From Doris montereyensis (lineage: Eukaryota > Mollusca > Gastropoda > Nudibranchia > Dorididae): 64,000 nt of DNA. Where the stretch lies: the NCBI GenBank assembly GCA_037039925.1, contig JAXRKP010000627.1:67501-131500 (forward strand), given 5' to 3'. Made by a program: the position numbers and the translations under genes. Below the pieces are notes generated by a model, which made no database searches, was not told the origin of the DNA, and was given only the letters and a program-made list of their open reading frames with translations. Shown piece by piece: positions 15,001-24,988 of this stretch; the stretch's first letter is position 1; each line of letters opens with the position of its first letter.

Positions 15001-18000
15001 ACAGAGGATATTGTGAAATGTTCCCCCAGTATTGACATGAATAGAGGCTATGTGATATGTGGGTCACATGATGGCAGCATCTACTGCCTGGACATTGAGG
15101 TATTGCTTCAATTAACTCAACTCAATGCCACTCCCGTCATGTATCGGGTCCCGTCAATAGACTGCTGGCCACCAAACCCGACATCCGTCGATATGGAATT
15201 TTGTATTTTTGTCTACTAGCTCCCAATACCTTTCAGCATGGTATTTCTTACAATTATAGTTGAATCATTTGTAGGAAGACGCAACATAAAATTATTGTCC
15301 TTTGCCGGAAATCGAAAGTAGACTGACATGGCTCAAGTAGTCAATAAGTTTGCACTCGAAAATGAAAAATTTGTTTCAATTTCAATCAGAGAAATAGCTC
15401 TAAATCTAGAAGCAAATCTGATTTTGGATCATCAGATACTAATCTTTATAATGCTGGATTATCTAGATAAAGAAACCAAATACTAGATGTATGCCAAAAT
15501 CTAAATCTACTACCAAAACAGTTTATGCTCCCTTGAAAATTTTTTATATTTTCCCCATTCTAAAAAGAAAAATTTCTGAAGAGTTTGAATTATGTATCTA
15601 CCTCAAATAGTACAATAAGAGTGATTTTTTAGTATCAAAATGCCCGACAGTAAGTCATCTGAACAGAAAGTGCCTGGCAGTAAATAGGTTAAATTATCCT
15701 CCAGATAAGAAGTTATGATTCATTTTGCTTAGATTTATAAACCTTTATGATTTTTGAAGTTTCTAGAATTATTATTTTGTCATGGAGGTACATTAAAAAT
15801 AAATTTGTCATGAAATAAGACATATTTGTCCTCTTTTTCTTTTTTGCAGAATAAAAAATGTATCTGGCAGAAATTTCTTGGGGGAGGTGGTATTCTGGCA
15901 TCCCCTCTCATAAACCACCAGACTGACACTGTCTACATCGCTTCTCTGAGAGGCAAAGTCTTTGCTCTGAATTGCGTAAGATCAATTTATTTGTTGACTA
16001 TATTTTTTCTGGAGTTTTTTTGTTGCGGAGGAAGTGGATATGTTGTTGATTGATTTTGCTGTGTTGCCGGTATTTGTAAAACTTTACAATTTTCAATGAT
16101 AATTTTAAGTTTTGGGGAAAAAAATTCTTGATACATTTCAATCCATCTATTCATTCCACAAATAAAGAGAAGACTCAACTCTCTCATGTTCAAAAACTAA
16201 TAATCTTGGATTACAACAGAAAGCAAAGCAACAGTTGTCCTTTCATTGCAACTTACATGATGGGATTTCAAATCAACTTGAAACATTTTAGATAACCTAT
16301 GAAAGTCCTTCTCTCTTGTAGCATTGTCTCCTTTTGACTCACTGTGGTAGCCTGTTTAAATGTGAGAAATAATTCTACGATTGTTTTATGTATGGCACTA
16401 ATAGTAATACTGTTGAGACTAGTGCATAACAGTTTGTCTCAAATCGTTGGTGTGTAACTCAGGGTTATTTATAAATGTCTGACTCCCAAAGCATTTCTCA
16501 GTCCTAAATACAATTGTGTTGCTCTTTGAAATAATCTAAAAAGGTCTCAGTTTAACTGTGACATTTAAAACACTTCTTTTTCTCAGATAGTGGGTTGGGC
16601 CTTTCTTAATTCTTGTAAATTTTTCTCAGTAATTTTGATACCAATCAATGTCTTTACCAATAAACAGCAACATCAGCTCGCATTATTCATATTTGTCACT
16701 TCCATGCCAATTATTTTCTATTTCAGAATGATGGAAAAAGCATGTGGTGTGTGGATTTGAGGAAGCCAGTCTTCTCCTCACCTTGTTTGCACAATCTTTC
16801 TATTCTTGTTGGATGCACAGACAATGTATTATACTGCATTAGTCACATTGGTGTTATTGTAAGTTGATATCAAGGTATTTACAGATACATAGCAATATCA
16901 GTTTGCATTCTAGTTGATATTATGTGGATAGTCGTCGTTATCATGTGGGGTTGGACGAATGCTACTGGTAGTTTCGACTTTTTCTTTTCTTTTCATTTTT
17001 TTCATCTGTCATCTTGCTTTTCCTCTAAATTCATCTCTAGATAACTGCACGGGATGGATAGAGTAAGATTGATCAATCAACCAAAACGTCAGTACAGTAC
17101 TAGTTTTATTCTTTTAACGTATTATTCTTTCCATATTGAGTCATTATCACCATACTTTTGTATTTTCCTTCTACTCATATTATGAACTACCAATTTGCAT
17201 TCAATCAAAGACATGAAAAGGCAGTCCAGATTCTTCGGGCACATAATGCAGACCTGCCAACTTTCCCAGGGACAAAATAGGGAAAATGAATATTTTTGAA
17301 TCATGACATATCGATTGCACATTTGCAATAACGGACGGTGCACCCCCTAGCAATTGTTGATGCTATCGCAGTTGTTTTTGTGCGACCACAAGCAAATTTC
17401 TTAGCGATTTCCGAATCTGGGCACATTTTTCCTAACAGAGTCACGAACTGATTACTAACTGAGACAGGCAAATTTTTCTTTATAATAAATTTTGTCCATA
17501 AAACCTCTGCCCTGATCACGGAGCAATCTCTGTCCTTGCTCATGAAGCCACTGATATTCCTACTGGATAGACTGTCCTTAACTGCAGTAGTTTGCTTTGC
17601 AGTTTTCACATGTTTTCTGATGTCATCCTTCCCACCACTGGTAATGCTAACATCTAAACCACAAGGTACACAATTTGCAAAGCTCTCCCTTTCATAGAAG
17701 ATTTAATGCAAGGCCATTCCTTCCTTTATTCCTCCCGAAATTTAACACTTGGTTTAGGTTTCTTGCTTGGTTGAGAACTATTAGTATTACAACTAGATCT
17801 AGAGGTAGGTTCCGCATCTTCTGAATGTTCTATTTCCAAAGGCCTTTTTTCAGAAATCGATCCATGCCCAATTCGAAATTTGAGATAAAACGTTTATATT
17901 ATCTAGATCTAGATCTCAGCTGTAGAGCCTAGTATTCCAATTTTAGACACAGTAAATTATAAAAACAGCAGTAAATTAATTAGTAAATCAGGAAAGTTGG

Positions 18001-20837
18001 CAGGTTTGAGTAAATCCAAAACGAAGATAAAACTAATCAAAAATATAAACCAGGTAAGATCGGAAGAAAACAGACACAATCAAGAAAGCGCTAGATATAG
18101 AAAATAATATGAGTCAGTTATCGGCTTCGTAAACAAAGGAAAGAGACTGAACGAATGATAATACACTGTATTGCCATATTTAAATGTGAACGCAGTTTCA
18201 ACAGTTTCTAGCTAAACAGCAATAATAGGTGAATATCGAGTACTCAAAATCACGGAATGTAATCTACAATTACTATCAACGAAACGATTCATATTTAGTA
18301 TCGAACCAAAAATGTTTTATTGTCTTCGATTATTTCTACCCAGTACGATTATAAGCATAGTACTTAGTAGAGCTTAGTAGAAATTACAATTCGCAATTTT
18401 CTTCCCCAAAATAATTTTTCGCTCTCGAGAACAAAATATCGGGAAAATTGCGGCCATATCAGGATGTCAGGAATGGGGGTTCCAAATGGGAATTTCCCGA
18501 TAAAATCGGGAAACTTGGCAGGTCAGATAACGAGATGGAAAGGATTGAAACATCTGATAACAGCAAGAAAACTGAAAGGAAAAAGACGCCCCGGATGAGA
18601 ATGAATAGAAACGGTAGACATCACAAAATGGCTGGGAACAAAATACACATAATGCCACCATCCATGCAATAGACAGTCGCGGAGAATGGAAAGACATAAC
18701 AGTCAACGCCACCCAGCAAGGCACATAATGAATGAATAAATATTTTACATATACAAGTTCAAGCATGTTACACCCCGGCGTGATAGCAGTGCACATACGG
18801 TTATTAAATCGAACTAGTATTCGATGCTGAGCTTACGGGGGTAGGCATGAACGGTCACCCTTCAATTACAATTTCAACTTTTTAATTCTCAAACCTTTTC
18901 AAAATGGCAGCATAGGTGAATAAAAATTCTATTGAAAGCTGGGGAAACAATTAAATTTTCAATGATTAAGCGCGCACTCCTGGTAGAAAAATTCCTCAAA
19001 AGAAAGCAATCTTGGAATCATTTTTAGAACCTACCTGCAAAATGTGGTTACTCTTAGTGGCCTGACAGTAGAGCTTTTGGTGAACAAAGAACGATCAACT
19101 CAGAATTATATACATACAGATTTACATGTATGTAAAAAATGTAAAGGGTTATTGTTTTCATTATGACAATAATATTTAAACACACTTTCTTCCTATGACT
19201 TTTGAATAATGTGAATAATAAAGCACCAATTGTACATACCAGCTTCTCCTTTAGTGGCACCTCTTCCCATAGATTCTTTTATTTCAGTTTTAATAGTAGC
19301 GCCATACTCTTCCAGTTTCTTGTGGCTTGTACCTTGTGCTACTCATGGAGAAAATATGGCATATAAAACTTGAGTCCACAAACCTGTTACGGTTGTTATA
19401 ATTTTTAATTATTCTTGTACTATAAGAATCAATTTTCTTGGCATTGGAGTAAAAGAATAAAACAGAATTAATACATAGATTTCAACTCCTTGACTCTTTC
19501 CCTACTAGATCTAAAGCGCCTGATTGGTTACGCCCGGACACACCCATTTTTAAGAAAAGATGTAAATAAATTTTAAAATCGACAGAAAGATTCGCTCAAA
19601 CCTTGTAAAATGATTTTGAATTATATAAGGGATGCTTTTAGACTTCACCAGAAAGTAGTCTACGGTCACTAGATAAAAACCTGGATAAAGGGATCAGATT
19701 AGAAAGCTGATTTATCAAGCTGATTCTTGAGGCTCAAAGTTAATGAATGATGCAAGCCAATTTTTCTGGCTCGAAGTAGGGAAAGTGTTGTGAATGAAAA
19801 GAAATTCTCAGTAAGTGATAAACTGAAAACATGTATTGATATCTAACCTACACTTTGTACAAGATGTGTCACAAAGACCCAATTTATACATGACAAAGTC
19901 ACTGAATATAAAATGTCTTGATTATTCATCTCTCAAGGTCATTCATCAATTACTTTTCCTTTCAGGAGTGGAAATTTAATGCTGCAGGCCCCATCTTTTC
20001 CTCTCCGGTTAGTCAAGGAAATTCTATATTCTTTGGATGCCATGATTGTCACATATATTGCATTACTTCAAGGGACAATTGAAATGGTCTGTCAAGGATA
20101 TTCAACATTCTTTTCAACCCCTTTTGTCTTTCAATGCGTAAGTGGTGATAAAAAGAAATCAACGAGTGAGAGTACTGGAAGTGCTCACAAAATGTCTGCT
20201 CCTCACAGTGTGTTTGGAGAGGAAACAATTACAGAACTACATTCACCTGAAGAGACACCATCAGCGCGATCTATTGTAAGAGAGAGGATGGCGAAGATGG
20301 CAAGCCATGCAGATGGCATTGCTGAGGATAATGATGATTCTACTATTATTAAAGTAAATTATGATGGGATACCTCTTCAAGAGCTCCAAAAGAAAAATGC
20401 CAAACACATCAGTTCCCAGAGGTTGTCTGCATCTCATAATGAACAAACTTTCAAAGAAAGTGTAAATTCAAATAATGATTCTTTTGCCATACTTTACCCT
20501 CAGCCTCATGTGGAAACTGGATTTACAGTGAAAAAAAAGACTTTAACAGTCCGATTGTAATAGTAAATTCAAAATGTGATGCTGATAGTAGTGATAGGAC
20601 TGAAATGGTTCATTTTAACCATCAAATGAAGACATTTAACGAAGAGTCAGCAAAATGTACATTTGTCACAGTCTCAGCCTCAAAAGGAGTTTTGTATGTG
20701 ATTGAAGCAGAAAGCGGTCAAGTTATGTTAGAAAAAAATTTACTGGGCGAGATTTTTCATCTCCAGTGGTGTGCAATAACAAAGTTGTGGTGGGGTGTAG
20801 GGATAACTTCATTTACTGTTATGACTTTGTCACTTGA
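1..20837 (+). CDS. AASDH: Beta-alanine-activating enzyme (acyl-CoA synthetase family member 4), 5'-partial, 16 exons
   Basis: Exons read from homology and GT-AG borders: 1-104, 1238-1329, 1709-1826, 2158-2387, 2655-2847, 3489-3717, 5334-5437, 5994-6241, 10285-10731, 11437-11540, 12172-13052, 13647-13794, 14936-15099, 15850-15975, 16727-16858, 19966-20837. The order matches AASDH: AMP-binding domain ([28 protein letters not shown]), carrier-protein site GGDSL, then PQQ-like propeller blades (IYCLD, SSPV, GCRDN). In the family the enzyme adenylates an amino or acyl substrate (beta-alanine reported) and loads it on its own carrier domain; the physiological role is unsettled. The N-terminal start lies left of the window. 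About nine single-base frame breaks are needed to read it through, while splice sites and motifs are intact, so assembly error is more likely than a pseudogene. It is convergent with MAT2B. The function call rests on family similarity. Confidence 0.93.
568..785 (+). repeat. SINE family copy (first of two)
   Basis: It shares its length with 63065-63300: 'TTGTGAGNTTGNAATCACGACGACANTGATTCAAA' then a tail with CACTCTGCTTTCCTCACTTGA and 'TTAGTRCAAAGYGCC'. The segment GATTCAAAgCCC resembles a Pol III B box. It lies in AASDH intron 1. Confidence 0.65.
2158..3717 (+). CDS. AASDH: AASDH exons 4-6: core of the adenylation domain
   Basis: Exon 4 (2158-2387) carries the ATP P-loop [16 protein letters not shown]. 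Exon 5 (2655-2847) carries [13 protein letters not shown] and SGAALLIVP. Exon 6 (3489-3717) carries [15 protein letters not shown] and, after a frame change, the A5 motif NLYGITEV. Exon 4 ends in phase 2 and exon 5 in phase 0. In exon 6 the reading frame breaks in the T4 run at 3645-3648: five T would restore the frame through YGITE to the donor at 3718 (gtaagt). The naive reading stops early at 3701. Confidence 0.9.
3935..4035 (-). repeat. tRNA-like SINE head (tentative)
   Basis: On the minus strand the sequence reads like a tRNA gene: an A-box-like TTAGCTTGGTTG and, about 50 nt later, a B-box-like AGGATCGAAT. No intact cloverleaf is apparent, so it is better read as a tRNA-derived repeat within an AASDH intron than as a tRNA gene. 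Confidence 0.4.
4205..4540 (+). repeat. Two tandem copies of a palindrome-bearing short repeat
   Basis: Copies at about 4205-4345 and 4393-4540 share 'actTCTTTCCTTT ... ACCCTGRGAYCACCACATRTGGTGGA' and end near aaataaacaa or taacaaaa. The first copy holds a perfect 16-bp palindrome, CCACCACATGTGGTGG, at 4301-4316. Further copies: about 16925-17085, 23370-23520, 46655-46815, 49115-49245, a fragment at 51040-51095, and one inverted at 37998-38050. Confidence 0.7.
5334..6241 (+). CDS. AASDH: AASDH exons 7-8: C-terminal adenylation subdomain
   Basis: Exon 7 (5334-5437) begins in phase 2 and ends in phase 1. Exon 8 (5994-6241) completes the glycine codon and encodes [18 protein letters not shown] followed by the A8 hinge motif [17 protein letters not shown], which in ANL enzymes swings over the active site. 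An acidic DNNDDDD stretch near the exon 8 start is not in the human protein as I know it. Both exons are open and unbroken. Confidence 0.9.
6906..9965 (-). mobile_element. Non-LTR retrotransposon (APE endonuclease + RT LINE, RTE/CFDP2-like), decayed
   Basis: It reads on the minus strand in broken frames. The endonuclease region (9342-9725) has AITETK and GDLNARVG. Next comes a lysine-rich segment (8216-9149), then reverse transcriptase (7599-8276) with [29 protein letters not shown] and the catalytic [10 protein letters not shown], then a C-terminal part (7132-7569) with [10 protein letters not shown] and [12 protein letters not shown]. The end, near 6910-7130, has [12 protein letters not shown] and DRAAWRKII. 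Frames change several times, so it is inactive as written. It lies antisense in the AASDH intron between 6241 and 10285. Clade assignment is from motif style only. Confidence 0.88.
9981..10162 (-). repeat. Three tandem monomers at the LINE 5' end
   Basis: Three head-to-tail copies of a 55-70 bp unit start at 9981, 10050 and 10110. Each begins CAGGGTTAACT, continues tTAGCCTTTgGTCA, and ends CCTGCAAgGCAGCA. They directly abut the 5' end of the antisense LINE, where other LINEs carry promoter monomers. The promoter role is inference. Confidence 0.75.
10285..11540 (+). CDS. AASDH: AASDH exons 9-10: linker and A10 lysine
   Basis: Exon 9 (10285-10731) starts [11 protein letters not shown] and continues with [19 protein letters not shown] and, at its end, [17 protein letters not shown], which aligns to the family region LPSHAVPDELVLID. 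Between them lies a Ser/Glu-rich insert of about 90 residues absent from the human protein. Two frame changes are needed: at CCC 10356-10358 and between 10631 and 10640. Exon 10 (11437-11540) completes the motif HGK, whose lysine (11439-11441) corresponds to the catalytic A10 lysine of the adenylating superfamily. The 4-kb intron before exon 9 holds an antisense LINE. Confidence 0.85.
12172..13052 (+). CDS. AASDH: AASDH exon 11: carrier-protein site and linker
   Basis: The exon opens after ttcag and encodes [12 protein letters not shown]; the serine codon 12238-12240 is the expected 4'-phosphopantetheine attachment point. Just after it (12244-12252) the frame must change to continue as [12 protein letters not shown], the expected carrier helix. 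A long poorly conserved linker follows, with a second frame change somewhere in 12730-12785. It ends [12 protein letters not shown], matching the family's entry into the propeller, with donor ggtaagt at 13053. Confidence 0.85.
13647..16858 (+). CDS. AASDH: AASDH exons 12-15: PQQ-like beta-propeller blades
   Basis: Exon 12 (13647-13794) encodes [20 protein letters not shown] and DRIESSAC. Exon 13 (14936-15099) encodes [14 protein letters not shown] and [11 protein letters not shown]. Exon 14 (15850-15975) encodes [20 protein letters not shown]. Exon 15 (16727-16858) encodes [10 protein letters not shown] and GCTDNVLYC. Each is one propeller blade or half-blade of the type seen in quinoprotein dehydrogenases. 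Exons 13-15 are unbroken; exon 12 needs one extra A in the A5 run at 13648-13652 to match the phase of exon 11. Binding of PQQ itself cannot be judged from sequence. Confidence 0.88.
17205..18745 (+). mobile_element. LINE 3' tail, split by an inserted TIR element
   Basis: The left part (17205-17251) encodes [12 protein letters not shown] and the right part (18527-18745) continues in the same frame with [19 protein letters not shown]. Near its end it has a RGEW-type motif and NATQQGT, followed by an ATGAATGAATAAA tail. This is the usual C-terminus of RTE-like LINEs. A related tail (DATQQDT) is at 28640-28835. It lies in the AASDH intron 16859-19965. Confidence 0.75.
17252..18523. mobile_element. 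1.27-kb TIR DNA transposon with a transposase-like fragment, 3-bp target duplication
   Basis: The ends are ACCTGCCAACTTTCCC (17252-17267) and its inverted copy at 18508-18523, 15 of 16 matching. The flanks are CAG (17249-17251) and CAG (18524-18526); removing the element and one CAG rejoins the host LINE reading frame. A third inverted copy of the end sits inside, at 17991-18005. On the minus strand, 17301-17690 encodes a zinc-finger-like stretch ([21 protein letters not shown]) and the motif [20 protein letters not shown], which I recall from BED-finger transposon-related proteins. The superfamily is unresolved: the protein style suggests hAT, but hAT duplications are 8 bp. Confidence 0.75.
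19966..20837 (+). CDS. AASDH: AASDH exon 16: last propeller blades and stop
   Basis: It begins [15 protein letters not shown] and [10 protein letters not shown] and ends with a blade close to the human terminus ([18 protein letters not shown]), with TGA at 20835-20837. An acidic, Ser-rich insert of roughly 165 residues sits between blades where the human protein has only a short loop. Three or more frame changes are needed: around 20066-20100, in A8 at 20531-20538, and in T5 at 20753-20757. A possible polyadenylation signal AATAAA lies at 21770. Confidence 0.85.
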
Positions 20838-20984
20838 TCAAAATATTAGTGGATGCCTGGCTGGCTGTGGTAATTAACTTTGATGAGATTACTGGGACTA
20901 GAACCAGAACTTTGACGATAATAGTAGTTTCAGTTCAGAAAGTGTGATGTAACGATAGAAACTGATTTCAAAAAGACATTTCTG

Positions 20985-21260
20985 TTATGGTGGTGTCACT
21001 GGCGAGTGGTTTGGCTGCCAAAATTGAAATCATGAGGTTCGGGTTCAAATCCTAGCAAAGCTAGGTCTGTCGTTGGTTCCTTACGAAAAACACTTGACAC
21101 GCATTTTCCACACTTGACCTCGTTGCAAAAGGGTACAAGCATTAGCTTGGGAGTAAAACCTGCATCAGACAAGCGTCCTGTCCAAGAGATGATTATGATC
21201 ACTCTGTAGAAACTGGGATACGCTCAGGCTCTATGGCAAGTAATAGCCTTGAGGGACCTT
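20985..21260 (+). repeat. tRNA-derived SINE
   Basis: The A-box-like TGGCGAGTGG (around 21000) and B-box GGTTCAAATCC (21042-21052) are spaced as in a tRNA promoter. They are followed by a body containing CTAGGTC, CACTTGACACGCATTTTCC and a GGGTACAA segment. Related copies: 21318-21530 (+), 30022-30240 (-), 38320-38400 (+, fragment). It lies downstream of the AASDH stop. Confidence 0.75.
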
Positions 21261-21317
21261 TTATTTTTTACTTACTTAAAGTTTCTGTTATGACCATACT
21301 TCCTTACTAGTTTCTGA

Positions 21318-21530
21318 CTAAAAATAATCTAGTGATTAGGCTGCCTAACTAGAGATTGTTAGGTCCTGGATACAGATCCCGGCAATTCTAGGTTCAACAT
21401 TTTATTCCTTGGGAAAGACGTAACAGAGCATACAATTCCCAACTTGACCCAGGTGTAAATGTGTAACAACACCAATTGGGGAGCACAATCTGCAACAGAT
21501 GAGCATCCTGTTCAGGAGGCGATGTGCTAT
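21318..21530 (+). repeat. tRNA-derived SINE, diverged copy
   Basis: The layout is as in the neighbour at 20985: TAGTGATTAGGCTGCC, then GGATACAGATCCCGGCAA, TTCTAGGTTC, CCTTGGGAAAGAC, a CTTGACCCAGGTG segment and CAACAGATGAGCATCCTG. Confidence 0.65.
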
Positions 21531-21769
21531 TTTTACATATTCTTTATTCTATCCCTTCATAATTGTGGGTCGCATTGTCGACACCTCCACTCACAATGCC
21601 TTGTTGAAAGCCGTCGTGTAAATGATAAAAGATTTATAATTCAAAGCCAGATGTGCTGGTCTTTGATATGGGTATCAATGTATGTGTGAATTCTTGTTTG
21701 TCGTGACACAAAGTCTTCATCCCATCTCATGAAGAGTACTTTGCTCTCACTCGTATAATATGTTTCCTC

Positions 21770-21775
21770 AATAAA
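21770..21775 (+). terminator. AASDH: Possible AASDH polyadenylation signal
   Basis: AATAAA, about 930 nt after the stop codon. The intervening 3' sequence would contain two SINEs, so an earlier non-canonical site is also possible. Confidence 0.35.
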
Positions 21776-21839
21776 TGTTCTTACTTTACAAACCAAGCTG
21801 TTTTGGTGTGAATTAATATTTCATAGTTGTAATTGTAGT

Positions 21840-22060
21840 ATTTTGAGAAGAAACCCGTAAATCCCGGCAAACAAGGCAACGACATACTATTTCACAAACA
21901 CCAGCAAAAAGACCAAAGGAAGACCCACAATGATGTTAACATTAAACAGCAACCTTAAAAGAGTTCCAGGAAACACTAAAATTAATATCACAGACCGACC
22001 TCAAACTAATACGAGACATTGCACAAAACAGAACTGAAGGGTTTACTTTTACCGCAGATT
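21840..22060 (+). repeat. LINE 3' end fragment (tentative)
   Basis: Broken frames on the plus strand give a basic GRP-like run, then DLKLIRDIAQNRTEG, resembling the 'A-x-DR-x-x-W' tails of LINE polymerases. It is short and diverged. Confidence 0.35.
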
Positions 22061-22432
22061 AGTCGCATCACAAGGGAGGTCCACTTAGATATAAATTTCA
22101 AGAGACCCCTTCTGCTTCCACATATGATTATGTAAGGCATGTTAGAGTCAAATACCTTGCAGCCGAAAAGGGTTGTATGGGCAACAATTTTAATCCTTTA
22201 AATTTAACCCTTCAATCATCGCTTATGAATGACGTCAATAATAATAATAATAAATATATACAAATGAACAAATTTGATTATATCCACATCGACAACTAAA
22301 ATGATCACCTGACGTGATTTTTTTGCTTTCGAGTTTAGGTTTTTGCTTTTAGTATGTACATGAGTAACTGTCAAAATACAGTCATCCTATATCATTGAAA
22401 AGTTTGTAGCGTCCTTAGTTATCATAGAAACG

Positions 22433-22444
22433 GCCGCCATCTTG
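22433..22444 (-). promoter_or_regulatory. YY1-type motif
   Basis: GCCGCCATCTTG is the reverse complement of CAAGATGGCGGC, the YY1 consensus. It follows a degenerate RFX-like half (GTTATCATAGAAAC) in a segment that recurs in altered form at 41761. There is no adjacent gene start, so it is more likely part of a repeat. Confidence 0.4.
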
Positions 22445-23637
22445 GATTTTGACTCAATTTTCAAAATCTATCTCCTCCCTTAGTTATGAATAAAATCACT
22501 CAAAGTCTGCAGATCATCTTTTCCATTCAATATCTAGAGTGATGTCGGGTTTTATTGATAGTTCGGATAATGGGTTTTTTTAATGAATTTTTGAAAATAC
22601 TATATATCGTGAAAGTGAATGTACAAAAACGGCATTTTTATTACAAAAAAAAACAATTTCTCAAAAAGTTAACAATATATTTTTTAAAAACGACGTTATT
22701 CTATTATTATTGACAAGAGGAACCTGTAGGCCAAATTAATACAAATCGTTCTGTAAATGGCGGAGGAGATAGAATTTTAGTGTGGAAAAACTACATTTCG
22801 AGAAAAATGCAAAAAAAAGTCAAAAGAAATAACACAAAACAAATGCTTCAGACAGGTTTCCCTTGTTGTAGCAGCCCCCTTACTCTTTCGACAGTCTCTG
22901 GCATTGTTACTAATGTAAAGAGGATTATAAATCTAGGTTTAGATGTGCACTATTGTGAAAGACGTCGAAATGACCAGATTTTTTTTTTTTTCTCTATATC
23001 CTATGCTTGTGTGCATGTTTACATACACACTGACGCGCAACGCCTCTTATATCACACAGCGATGGGCCGAAGCGCCGATTGGTGTCAGCAGAAACAAGGC
23101 CAAGTCGGTGCTGCCACATTTGGCAATTAACCGCCAATATGCCGGTTTTTACTGCCATCTTCTCAGTCAGTGTTAGGGTAATTTACGTCAATTTTTATTG
23201 TTTTTACCTACCTTCACCTACAAAATATTTTGTAAAACAAATTATACGTCATATGGACATTTTTCTGCCATGAACTTGTAGATAAATGATCATTCTACCC
23301 AAATGTGCAAAGAAGAAAAAATCAACCTTTTGGTCCAAAACTCGCCAGTCCAGGTGCCCCCCCCCCTAAAGTTATGCATGCGGTTAGCAGGCGTTGCTGG
23401 TAGGTCCTACTTCTTTCCTTTTACTCTTTAACTTTTCTTTTATCTTGATGGGGGTTTTAAATTCACCCTGAGATCACCACAATAGTGGACAGAGAAAATT
23501 TCAATTAAACAAAACAAAATGATTAAGTTACAATACAAGTAGTTTAAAAAACGTCAAATGTTTCATGAAGGTTGGTGCTTTGTATTTGATTTTTTTAGCA
23601 TTATCGATTATCAAAAGTACATTATTTCAACTCTTTA

Positions 23638-24139
23638 AGCATGTTTGCCGGGAAATTGAATTGTGTTAACCATGCTTCGGGAAATTTGTATCTTAAATAT
23701 TCAAATATGTTTTTCTCACCACAATTATTTTGTTTTACTAGTTAGTAGTAATAGTATTTCACACAGGTATCTAAGCATGTTTGCCATGAAATTGAATTGT
23801 GTTGTCCAGTTTTTGAGAAATTTGTATCTTGAATATTCAAATGTGTTTTTCTCTACCACAAATATTTTGTTTTACTAGTAGTAGTAGTATTTCACACAGG
23901 TACCTAAGCATGTTTGCCATGAAATTGAATTGTGTTGTCCATGCTTTGAGAAATTTGTATCTTGAATATTCAAATGTGTTTTTCTCTACCACAAATATTT
24001 TGTTTTACTAGTATTTCACAAAGGCATCTAAGCAATTTCGCCATAAAATTGAATTGTGTTGGCCACACTTTGGGAAATTTGTATCTTGAATATCCAAATG
24101 TTTTTCTCTACCACAAAGATTTTGTTTTACTAGTATTTC
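23638..24139. repeat. Tandem array of four ~133-bp units
   Basis: Units start near 23638, 23773, 23906 and 24027 with AAGCATGTTTGCCATGAAATTG. They continue with GAAATTTGTATCTTGAATATTC and CTACCACAAATATTTTGTTTTACTAG, and end TATTTCACACAGGTA. Unit lengths are about 135, 133, 121 and 113. The short open frames across it are by-products of the repetition. Confidence 0.85.
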
Positions 24140-24858
24140 ATGTTTGATTCTTACCCTATGCTCAATACTGAGTAAGGGACTTTCTTTACTATGCTTTGCT
24201 TTTAGGCTATATTGTGCTATCATCAACACAAGCCATATTGTCCAAAGATAACAAGACAGGACAGTTAGTTCCCCTTAAACAAATGCAAAGCATACTGAAG
24301 GAAATGACAAAATGAAAAAACAAATTCTAAGTATCAATTGTATCATGGACAAAACGTTCACTAACATATGTAGAGTATTAAAAAAAGCAACAAAGAAATT
24401 GAAAGTAACCTGTTCGGCATTTCATTAACCCATAAATTTATACAAGACAAATTTAATTTGAAACAAGGACAACATGGATGGTTGTCATGAAAATGAGCAT
24501 TCCTGATTTTTAATGTAATGATATAAACATTATGAATATGATTAAACAAACATTTTATCACTATTGTAAGGGCAGAGGAAATGAAAAACTTTTCAGTAAA
24601 AAAGACAACAATACATTGCTATAACTAAAACTAGGTCTACCCGTTATGAGTCATCTAGGTCAGAATTTCATCACGGTCAAAATGAATACTCATTAATGAG
24701 ATTGAGAAGAAATACAAAATTTATCTATATTATTAATAGTGAACTCGACACAATTCAAAAAAAGGAGTTACTAGTGACGTATTTTTTCCCTCACCTGTTA
24801 AAAGTATGAGTAATGTAGCCTAAGCCAAAAAAGTAATCAGTAAACCAATATAGCACAA

Positions 24859-24988
24859 GTTAAGGGCTTGTTTAGAAGTTATAAGAAAAGAAATCAATAT
24901 CATTATTAAGAAATTTAAGAAAATAAAATTTTAATGAGATATATGGTAAGAATCAAACAAAACATCAATCTTTGAACAAGCTTTGTTT
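24859..24988 (+). repeat. Direct repeat, copy 1 (130 bp)
   Basis: Nearly identical to 26563-26689. Both run from GTTAAGGGCTTGTTTAGAAG through AATGAGATATATGGTAAGAA to AACAAGCTTTGTTT. The copies are in the same orientation, about 1.7 kb apart. Confidence 0.85.

Noticed and set aside
20985..21060. Functional tRNA gene
   Set aside because: A and B boxes are present but no clean cloverleaf or acceptor pairing, and related copies occur elsewhere, so it is a SINE.
23638..24139. Possible CRISPR-like array
   Set aside because: Units of about 133 bp are contiguous, without unique spacers, in animal DNA.
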